Shown one piece after another: positions 48,901 to 58,400 of a stretch of DNA of 64,000 nucleotides. The notes under the pieces are model-generated. The model ran no database searches. It saw only the letters and a program-made list of their open reading frames with translations, and was not told where the DNA came from. Every line of letters starts with the position of its first letter. Position 1 is the stretch's first letter. Origin of the DNA: Saprospiraceae bacterium (GTDB lineage: Bacteria > Bacteroidota > Bacteroidia > Chitinophagales > Saprospiraceae); NCBI GenBank assembly GCA_016719615.1, contig JADJYQ010000001.1, positions 2,120,222 through 2,184,221 on the forward strand. Reading direction: 5' to 3'. A program made the translations under genes and the position numbers.

Positions 48901-51900
48901 CCATAAATGGTCAATTGCGCAGGGATCATAATATTACACCTTATTTATTTTTTAATTTACCTCCGACCGTTACTTCAAATGAGCAATTATTTTCATTGTT
49001 AGAAGGAATTGAAGAATTATATTATAATGTAAAAATAAAAGTTGTCAATGCGGAAGGCGAACATCCAGATAGATATCAATATATACAAGGCTTTATGCCG
49101 CTTCAATTTCAGAGAAGTGACTCGTTAAGCAAATTTGGAATTCGGCAATATGAAGGAAGAAGCGCGGCATGGATAAAATTAAAAATAATCGCAGCTCAAG
49201 GTCAGGATGTTTTTAACAATAATGAAGAATATCCTTATGCTGATGAATGTATTACCAGCAGAGACCGGCTTGGTGTTTGTCTACATCCTTTCACACTTGG
49301 GGCATACGAATTTATTTGCGCGGAGGAACCTAAGTTGATCAAGCCTACACATGTAGAAATTGAACGAACAGGGAGTCAAGCTTTTACTGATTTAGAGCAC
49401 ACGTTTAATGAGGTTTTTGCACAAGGCCTTTTTAATTATTTGGCTAATTCAAGTCGGGCAGAATCCATTGATGCAAATCAGTCCTTTATAAGATTGAACC
49501 TACATAACGGAAGAAAATTAGGCGGAGGTGCTAGAGTTAAAAAAATTGAAATCAATGACCGTTGGGATCAGATGCAAATGTTTCCGGCTCACGGACAAAA
49601 AGCTGCCATTTATGGTGTGGAATATTCATATTCTGATAACAATCATTCCACGGGCGTTTCAAGTTACGAACCCTTAATTGGTAAAGATGAAAACGCCTTG
49701 GTGTTACCGGTGAAATATCGCCGTGTGAAAAAAAATGCAATTGATATCTCTAATTATCAGTTAGAACCACTGGGCGAAATATTTTATCCCGCTGCACAAG
49801 TCATTTATTCCAAAGTAACACAAAGGGCACTAACTCATCCCGGAGTAAATCAACATGGGACAGGATTTACGGTACATGAATTTTTTACTTCGAAGGATTT
49901 CCCGGTAATTGCCAAGGCAACAGATAAGTTTGCTGTAGGTAAAGAATTCATGATTCCGCTTCAGGTGTATAATCGCTCCGAAATTGCAGAAGTAGTCACT
50001 CAGGGATTTTATGTCGAGTTGAATAATATGGATGGCCAGTTAAAAAAGATATCGGAATATGATGAATATGGCAACCTGATTTCATTTACTGAAAATATTT
50101 ATAAGACCCATGAAAATGGAAGTTTAAATAATTTAATAACCACCGTCAATGGTTCCACAGGAATTGTCGAAGAAAAACTAGCCGGAGTGGATTATGAGTG
50201 CATCGTTCATGCAGATAATTATATTACATTCAATGAAGGCGGTGGCGTACAATTAAATATTGATGTCTCTCCGGCCGGTCCAATTCCCTTTCCATTAATT
50301 GTACCTGTGCCGGTAGTGAATCAATTCTATACAGAATTTAGAGGGCATACGATAACAAAGCTAATAACACGGGTTGGAATTCTTGAACGCGTTCGTAAGA
50401 TGAAATTGGGTTCAGTTACGGAATCACAAAATCTTGCTTATGACCAGGCCACCGGAAGAGTTATTGTCACTTCCAGTGATAATGAATTTAATAAAAAATA
50501 TTATACGGTTGACCTGCCGGCGCATTGGGCTTATCCTAAGATGGGTCATTCATCAAAAAATAGTTCACTGGTTCTAAAAAATATTCATGTAAGTTCAGCC
50601 ATCATTTTTCTTCCTAATATCGAAAATTTATTATCCCAGGGAGATGAGTTTATAACATTAAAAAAAGATCATCCTTCATTAGGAATTCGATTATGGGTCT
50701 ATAGCGTGGATGGAAATTCAGTAAGATTTATTCGGGAAAACGGAAGCTCATTTGGCGATCCTGGTTTCTATGATTTTTATTTATTGAGATCCGCTAATAG
50801 AAATCAAATTTCAGCTTCTGTTGGTTCCTTTATTTGTACTGAAAACCCTTTATCGTCTGGCAGGCTGAATTTATTACCTAATGAGATACTATTAACGAGT
50901 GCAATAGAATATAGTGATTACTGGCAGTCCGAATTGGCATTTGCAGTGACTCAGGAAACTGGAGATTGCGAATGCGATGCTAAAAAATTAAACCTCTATG
51001 GTGTACCTATAAATGCATCAAAAGGTTTGAGGTATCCGGATGATCTGAGAAGAAGTCATTCTTCGACAATACACAGTGCTCATCGGATCACTATTTTCGA
51101 CAGCCTTCATAATTGTTCAATCGTAATTGCCACGAAAGACGAAAGTCCGTTCAAGGATTCAATTCAGAATCTGGTATTTATAATCCCTGAAGTTTCCAAA
51201 TTAGATTGCGCCTCAAGCGGCTATTTAGAAGCAAGAATGAAAACAAATTCCGGATATCAATACATTGTTTTAACAACGGATTGTTGGGAGCTTATTGAAT
51301 GCCATTCTAAACCAGGCCGCGTAAATGTTGATTGCGGCGGTACAACTGGAATACAAAATCCTTTTCTGCGCGGAATATTTGGGAACTTCAGACCGATTAC
51401 TTCCTATTCCTATTTAACAAAAAGAAATACAGGAAGAATTGATCAATCAGGCTTTTTAGAAAATTATTTGCCCTATTGGGAATTCTCAAGAAATGGATTA
51501 TCTAAATCCGGAAATCTAAGCAATTGGCAAAGGGTGGATTCAGTGATCGTGTTTAATTCCCGAGGAGCAACACAGGAAGTTTGGAATGCCTTGAATATTC
51601 CTTCCTCAAGCCAGTATCATTTTGGAAAATCATTGGTGTGTGCACAGGCACTGAATGCATCATATACCGACATTGCCTTCGATGGATTTGAAGATTATAC
51701 ATTTAATACAGATCGGTATGGGCCCAATTGTGAGATTATTTCACACTTTACATTAGATATCGGGCATGCCAGGGGTGATCTCATCATTCGGGATTACATA
51801 ACAGATGAATTTTCTCATACAGGTAATTATTCCTGTAAAATTTTACCCGGTATTGAAAGAAATTATAATTACTCATGCAAATCAAATTCAAGAAGGCCAG

Positions 51901-52418
51901 ATCGAAATGCAAGAACTTCAGGAACCGAATTTATAAGCCATCCTGCAGATTTGATTCTTCCATTTGCTCCTACTGCAGGTACTCATTTTTTCATTTCTAC
52001 ATTGGTTAATGCCAATTCTTCAATCTTGTCTACGTACAGAGATGCAGCAACCATGATAATAAATGGAGTAAATTTTAGACCTGATGGACCTATCATAGAT
52101 GGATGGCAGCAAATCAAAGGGAATTTTACACTCTCACCATCTGCTATTGATATCCACATTTCCTTAAGTGCGACATCAACAGCAGCAGTTTATTTCGATG
52201 ATATAAAAATTGAACCTGATGCGTCGGTGATGGAAAATTATATTTATACATCCGATTATTTTCGACTTCAGGCCAAATTAGATGACTTAAATTATGCATC
52301 CTTTTACGAGTATGATGCAGAAGGAAAATTGGAAAGATCTAAAAGAGAAACAGAAGTGGGCATTTATACCATCCAGGAATCCAGATCTGAGCTTCCTAAA
52401 GGATTAAATAACCGATAA
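45927..52418 (+). CDS. Giant RHS-associated protein A (SpvB/TcB-like N-terminus)
   Basis: 2163 residues. Starts ATG 45927, overlapping the upstream stop, with further Met at codons 6 and 9. Signal peptide near 12-35 (KVISIFLIFLLISNLGLQAS). At about 100-175: TQTSGENLVNLSTGDFNYSI, PLLDVGGYPIAINYNSQVQM and WVGLGWSLNAGSVNRNVRG, the entry block of Bacteroidota RHS proteins, like SpvB/TcB. A Gly-rich beta stretch follows (190-300). The long middle has repeated YEYDY-type strands (TVYFEYDYSLCNGN, FEYDYSL). The last residues (SFYEYDAEGKLERSKRETE) are YD-like, so the chain ends where protein B begins. No core or toxin and no T9SS domain. I infer it is one half of a two-chain cocoon. Intact over 6.5 kb. 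Confidence 0.75.
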   Translation: MNMFQMNMIRTQKKVISIFLIFLLISNLGLQASAIWQQIKVKPVNNYKPNLVYAENTRDIESKVMTAEPFKNRSTGIVNKLHKKNESAHQKSDAGGPTTPEVQGFTQTSGENLVNLSTGDFNYSIPLLDVGGYPIAINYNSQVQMNDESSWVGLGWSLNAGSVNRNVRGLPDDFRDVSLRKEVNIKEKETKGIGIGLDIEYAGIEAGGALDVGGSLSMEIEHDNYEGYAVNLGIGANARCGNKSFGGSIGMDIGISSNKGAKMSPSLSMSGNFQQGHAKTTLGGHIGMDFESREGLKSISYGISARTELLKKKNSEEYHENGNKLPGFRTSYSHSFASPSYNPSFEIPYSNYSSRYKVTLGGEVQYVHISGEVEINEHKQNVYNYISKKAFGYLYSQYATDEDLLDYNRANEGVYYRELPALPITSFTHDIYSVSAYGLSGSFRPMRNDIGTIHSAKHKNTSFTSEFGAEVGIGAYFHGGGNIIFENGGDVTQKWSHGNELVNAFQFVDTIVDHPQYEPVYFKSTGELTAMQDLDIFNTMGGFEPVRATLHRGDDLSTADATNLLSNGVSLENTDQTVFKGRKNRNKLMTYRTRSEIRQSGEVILADQYAHPDYNSGYSLDSPISPSIEQSDDLIEEINVINEEGLRYQFGLPAYNNFIEEISFNISAESSEDENGNVIISDNEMSINNSSGEKHFYSKTTTPSHAYAWLITGIFSPDYSDITRNGPSPDDLGTYTEFNYIKTHNNYLWKNPHQKDSAQFQEGNLYTEEDNSASVLFGGKEIYYLHQIKTRNYTAQFYSSPRRDAVGVENIYGGNKPGSQLNKLDSIRLFASYANTELVNPIKTVYFEYDYSLCNGNPSTEKQELDVTQNGKLCLKKISFSFQESMKHKESPYVFTYAVNPSYHGADNDRWGNYKPNQESSSAMSNDRFPYVTQDKELQDHNAKAWLLSEIKTPLGGKMNIEYESDDYSFVQDKKAMCMYQIIGVSNTINGTINGQLRRDHNITPYLFFNLPPTVTSNEQLFSLLEGIEELYYNVKIKVVNAEGEHPDRYQYIQGFMPLQFQRSDSLSKFGIRQYEGRSAAWIKLKIIAAQGQDVFNNNEEYPYADECITSRDRLGVCLHPFTLGAYEFICAEEPKLIKPTHVEIERTGSQAFTDLEHTFNEVFAQGLFNYLANSSRAESIDANQSFIRLNLHNGRKLGGGARVKKIEINDRWDQMQMFPAHGQKAAIYGVEYSYSDNNHSTGVSSYEPLIGKDENALVLPVKYRRVKKNAIDISNYQLEPLGEIFYPAAQVIYSKVTQRALTHPGVNQHGTGFTVHEFFTSKDFPVIAKATDKFAVGKEFMIPLQVYNRSEIAEVVTQGFYVELNNMDGQLKKISEYDEYGNLISFTENIYKTHENGSLNNLITTVNGSTGIVEEKLAGVDYECIVHADNYITFNEGGGVQLNIDVSPAGPIPFPLIVPVPVVNQFYTEFRGHTITKLITRVGILERVRKMKLGSVTESQNLAYDQATGRVIVTSSDNEFNKKYYTVDLPAHWAYPKMGHSSKNSSLVLKNIHVSSAIIFLPNIENLLSQGDEFITLKKDHPSLGIRLWVYSVDGNSVRFIRENGSSFGDPGFYDFYLLRSANRNQISASVGSFICTENPLSSGRLNLLPNEILLTSAIEYSDYWQSELAFAVTQETGDCECDAKKLNLYGVPINASKGLRYPDDLRRSHSSTIHSAHRITIFDSLHNCSIVIATKDESPFKDSIQNLVFIIPEVSKLDCASSGYLEARMKTNSGYQYIVLTTDCWELIECHSKPGRVNVDCGGTTGIQNPFLRGIFGNFRPITSYSYLTKRNTGRIDQSGFLENYLPYWEFSRNGLSKSGNLSNWQRVDSVIVFNSRGATQEVWNALNIPSSSQYHFGKSLVCAQALNASYTDIAFDGFEDYTFNTDRYGPNCEIISHFTLDIGHARGDLIIRDYITDEFSHTGNYSCKILPGIERNYNYSCKSNSRRPDRNARTSGTEFISHPADLILPFAPTAGTHFFISTLVNANSSILSTYRDAATMIINGVNFRPDGPIIDGWQQIKGNFTLSPSAIDIHISLSATSTAAVYFDDIKIEPDASVMENYIYTSDYFRLQAKLDDLNYASFYEYDAEGKLERSKRETEVGIYTIQESRSELPKGLNNR

Positions 52419-52429
52419 AATCACAGGAA

Positions 52430-55400
52430 ATGAAAAGAAATATTTTGTTCATGCGGTATTTCCTGATCCTACTAATAATCTTTTGTAATTATAAAATAAC
52501 TTTTGCACAGGAAATAAGTCAAATCGGCACAAATGGAGTTTCCAGATTTGAATACGGGCTCCTAAATGATATCAGGAATTCTCACAGCGCTATAAAAGAT
52601 ACGATTTATAATTCGGATTTTATTGCAAAAACAGGTGCAGCATTATCAGGAACGCCATTAAAACGATTGAAAGAATCTGCATTAGTTATTGGATTCATGA
52701 CCAACCCTTCGTTATCTGTCTTTGAAATAAAAGATCATCAAACTGAAGTTTGTTTTAAAATTCTTTTTAAAAAACTAGGCTCCTCAAGCTTAGATAGCGT
52801 TCGATCCAAATTAGATGTAAACTATAATAGCATTAGTGGAAGCAATTATAAGGCAAAGGATTATTTTGTATTAGATAGTGTTATATGGGCTGAAATAACA
52901 ATAGATACTTTCATTTCCAGTATTCCCTTAAGTGATCCCGACTCGGTTTCAGTTGTATTATTGGAATCACAAATTCTGGGAATCGAACAATCGAAGATTC
53001 CTGCGTCAGGTACCATTTTACTCAGTCATCCAATTTCAGCTCAGTTTTTAGGCAGATATATAGAAATGTCCTGGAATCCAATTCTTTGGGCTGAAAGTTA
53101 TGACCTTGAATGGAAATTTGTAGATGGATATTCCACTAAAGAAATAGACTTTAAGAAAAATGCAACGAGAATAAATCTTCAGCAAGTAAATTATAAGATA
53201 CCGGCCATTGCTTCCAAATCAAAATTTGTTTGCAGATATCGAGCAAGAGGAATTCATGAAAATGGAAATATATATTATGGGCCCTGGTCGAGAGCAAGTA
53301 ATGTATTAATGATTGACGGCGATAAAATTTTTGAAAAAGATTCAAAGCCCTGGCAATACATCGCAAATTATGCCGAAAACGGATTAAGAAAAGATCTGTT
53401 AAAATATTCTGATGGTAGCGGAAGAGAGCGACAAGCCATTACAAAACTCAGCACCGATGGTAATCATTTGATTGCAGCAGAACAATATTACGATTTTCAA
53501 GGAAGACCAGTTGTACAGACTTTGCCGGTACCGCTTAAGTCAAAAGGCTCTGGAACAATTTCCACCTGGTCCTTTCCTTTTGGGAACAGCAGAAATACAG
53601 GAGCAACATCAGGAGCCCATACAGGAGCAGAAATCGACAGAAGATTCTTGCCCAGTGGTTTTGATTTGTATCCGGCCGGACGCGATTTACCTTCCGGGAG
53701 AAGTGGACCTGATTTTACAGATTTATCAAATTATTATGAACATGAACCCGATTTGAATTTTATTCCGAAATTGAATGTCAATGAATCAGGTGAGCAATAT
53801 TCAGCAGAAGATTTTGATAAAGATGTTCTGAATAGTTGCAATCCGGAATTCCGGGCTAAACCCATGGGCACAACTTCAGGAGCAGGAAAATATTATAGTC
53901 CGTCGAATGATTTTGAAGGATTTCATAAAGAAGACATTCCAATCGCAGACGGATACCCATTCTCCCAAGTAGAATACACTCCCGATAATACCGGCAGAGT
54001 AAAAAGCAGTACACTGATGGGAAGAGACTTTCAAATAGGCTCAGGCAAAGAGAACAAATATTATTACACCACTCCATCACAGGAAGAATTATTTCGAATG
54101 TTTGGATCAGAAGTTGGAGAAGCACGGAAGTACACCAAAGTCATTTTGAAAGATACCAATGGCCAGCTATTTGTCAGTTATCAAAACGCTAAAGGCCAAA
54201 ATATTGCAACTGCGCTGACAGGTGACTGCCCTACCAATCTTACAGCAATTCCCGATTCAGACATTGATATCAATCAAGAAACCCGATTTGATGTTATGGA
54301 ACAAAGCAATGTTATTGACATCCATGAAGGAGTCTCTATGGCCAGCCAGAGTATTTTTGTAGATCGCGATAATTCTACCCTAACGATACAATATAACTTG
54401 GACCCAGCATCTCTACGTACTATTATTTGCAGACAAAACCTTTGTTACGATTGTCCTAAAAACTTAGTCCTGAAATTAGTCAGTTCATGTGGTGATGTTT
54501 TTTTAAATAAATCGATACCAATAGGACCAAGAAAAGATACAGATACCTCGAGATGCAACATGGGAGAAGGTATAAACCTAAATATTCCCATAACGAATTT
54601 GAAAATAGGTGAGTATTATTTAACCAAGTCATTAGAATTAGATCAAGAAGAAAGTGAAAAATATATTCTTGATTTTGTAAAAAAGGACACTGCATGTTAT
54701 GTTCCAAATATTCCTGCTCCATTTCCTTGTATCACAGCTCCTAGTTGCATACCCTGCGTTTTTGAAATTGCAAGCGGATATTACCTGCGAAGTGTAGGAA
54801 ATAATCCCTTGTGCAGTAAAAATTGTCCCGAAACAGAGTTGCTCTTTGATGCAAATAATTTCAATCAATTGATGAATGATTATTTGCCACCTAATGGGCA
54901 ATTTGCCTGGACAGATCCCCGAAATATCGATTCCTTTAAAATATCAATTTTCAATCTAAGATCATTGGGAATAAACTACACCATGATCCCAAATTTTTAC
55001 TATAGGAATATGGATGGAACCGTCTCATGGATTGATATTACCGGTCTCAGAGAAAGCTTTGATTTTGCAGAAGGTCGGTCGGCTGAAACCTATAAAATAG
55101 AAGGCGGAAGGAGATACACGATTCCTCAAAATATTACAAACATAGAATTTCTGAAATCCATATGGAAGGAATCCTGGTCTGAAATTTTTGTAAGGTTTCA
55201 TCCGGAATATCCCTTTTTAAAATGGAATAATGAACATATTACAAGCCTTGAATATGACCGCAAGATGAATGCTGAACATAATTTTGACGAAGCGGTTAGA
55301 AAAGGCTTTATGAAAACCGACGTCTTGATTGATTTAGAATATATCAACCGGGATCCTTTTTTCAATACAGCATCCGATCTCATTAAAACTGATTTTTTAA

Positions 55401-58400
55401 ATAAATTATCTCGTCACACGGCAATTGGTTCAGGTGACTATATGAATATTTTTGAAATTGTAGTACACTCCATGTTTTGCAATTCCAGAATATATAGGGA
55501 CGGTATTAACAATGATCCATTAGAATTGAGAACTTGCATTAATGATAACAAAACCAGATTATTAAGCTTAAATGATGAAGCAAAAACCTTTGCCTGGAAT
55601 GCTTATAAAGGCATTTATCAGAGTGAAAAACAAAAATACATAGATAGTATTCGTTTTGTCGATGTAAAGTCTGCTTATGCATCTTCACCACATATTTTAT
55701 ATCCTGCACTTTGTATGGGAAGAGACCATGGAGCTATATGTCATCATTGTCCATCAGAAGCCGGAAGTATAGCCGAACCTGGATTGACCATCATTAATTT
55801 ACTTCGAAGAATGAAAGCGAAGTTTTTACACGCCAGTTGTATTACTACTTCGCGTTTGCCAATGTTTGATACTTTGGGAATTCGTTTTCTCAATGTTCAG
55901 GAAGCAGCTGCTTATGCCCGTTGGAAAGTAATTGCAAATTGTAATATTTCGTCTTCTGCCTATGATCTTCAGAGCATGTTGAATGCTTTGGTTGTTGATC
56001 TCGGAAAGCCTGGAAATAATTTGAGTCTTCCCCGTATTGATTTGAATGGAATACCACCTTCTGTTATTCCGGATAGCATTGTAAAGACATTTAGAAACAT
56101 GCTTTCACCACATTATTACTGGAAATCAACTATTAGAGGAAATGAATTGGAAGCCGAAATACTAGATCAGCTCAATGCCGTTCAAACAAGAATGTTGTTT
56201 CGAAAAACAGACCTTGCCTCCTGGAGTGACATCATATATTTTACTTGCATGAGACAAAGTAGTCGCCCCGGAGAAAGGAAATTTTATTTAAATGCTTTTG
56301 TCAAGGATACACATAAGATAGAGATCGAATTAAGTATTGAAACAGAATCCTTGTGGAATCAATTAAAGTACAATCTCAATGAGATAACTGAATTGTTAAA
56401 AAAACTTCCTAAAAAATTGAGATTATACCCACCACAGAATTCTGAGAATTCCTGCTGCATCGATTTGTTATTTCCAGAAGTTCCTTTCAAAGATAAATGC
56501 AAAGAAGAATCCAGAGCAGATTACAACGCTTCCATTTATGCTGCAAAATTATTTCGTGCAAAATTGATTTATGATAGTCTGAGGGCTTTGTATAATAAAT
56601 CCTGCATTCTCAGCGGAAATGAGCGATGTGTAATTCTGCAAAATCAAAAAATGTATCAGTTTACTTTGTTTTATTATGATCAGGCTGGCAATTTAACAAG
56701 AACAGTTCCACCAAAAGCTGTTCATGTGATGACTGACGTATCAAGAGTTAGAATTGGATCAGATTCGGGAATTTTTCCAGTTCATCATAATAACTTAAGT
56801 ACAAGTTATCAATATAATTCATTGAATGCCAAACTTAGCAAAACTACGCCAGATGGAGGAACTACTAAATGGTGTTATGATGAGGTGGGTAGAATTATTT
56901 TATCACAAGATGCGGTGCAAAGATCATCTAACGAAGCTAGCTATATAAGTTATGATGCAAGGTCGCGTATTAAAGAATCAGGTGCGATTCAATCTTTTGA
57001 TCGCATCCATGAAAGCATAGATAATGGAATAATGAAATATCTGAGATATTACTCCGTGCTTGAGGCAAGATCAACATTCAAAAAAGAATATACCGTAACG
57101 AAATACGATCTTGCTGAAACCTCAAGAGAAGTTTTAAACCAATTTACCTCTGGGCAAAATAACTTACGAAACAGAGTATCATCAGTTAAATATTACAACT
57201 CGGGTACGGATTTAATGCATGCCGTTTATTTTAATTATGACATTAGCGGTAACACGAAAGAAATAGTTCAGGACTTTTCCGGCATGAGAACTTTGACCGG
57301 AATGTCAGAAGAAATTGCAAGACTACATAGATACAAAAAAATAAAATATCGATACGATGTATTAACAGGTAAAGTACACGAAACAGCTTATCAACCGGGC
57401 AAGTTGGACCAATTCTATCGATGGTATTATTATGATGCAGATAACCGCCTGACCAAGGTAAAAACAGGATTTAGCCCTTATGAACCAGAATTGTATAAAG
57501 ATGTAGATGCCAGCTATGAATACTACTTACATGGTCCTGCGTTAAACGCAAAACTTGGCATGGAAAACATACAGGAATTGGATCTGACGTATACCATCAA
57601 CGGATGGCTGAAAAAATTGAATCATCCAGACCTGGAAGTATCAGAAGATGGAAACTATTTAAAAGACGTTTTGGCTTATCAACTTCATTACTATAATAAT
57701 GATTTCCGTGGCACAGGAGATCTTATAGAAAGTATACTACCGACTGGAGTACAAAACAATTATACCGGAAATATTACTGGAATCGCTATGAAAAACATTG
57801 GATTAGATCAATTGACCCATATTCATTCTTATCATTATGATCAGCTAAACCGTTTGACCGCATCGAATATGGGAATAGGAAATCGATATTCGATGAACAT
57901 CTCCTATGATAAAAATGGGAATATAAAAACTTTGAATCGATTTGATGGTAAAGGTAATGAGTTTGATCATCTTACTTATAATTATAATGACGACACCAAC
58001 AATCAATTACAATATATTACAGATCCCCGCGGACAATTATTGAGTGGAGAAAATAAGGATCTTCAAACTCAGCCCTCCGAAAACTATCGATACGATGTCA
58101 AAGGAAGGTTGTTGCATGATATTTCAGAGGGAGGCATGAACTTGAGTTGGTTATCTAATGACAAATTGAAAGAAGTAACTAATGCAGAAGGAAGCAGTCA
58201 ACTATACTATGACACTTGGGGAAGACGCATTATGAAAAACCATGTTTCAGCTTCGGGACAAAGAAATATGGAATATACGATTAGGGATATCGCAGGGAAT
58301 ATTCTGGCTGAATATGCGATTAAAGAAAATCAAATCCAGCTCAATAATTTTCCTATATATGCAGGATCTCGCATTGGAGTAATTCAACTTGACACATTGT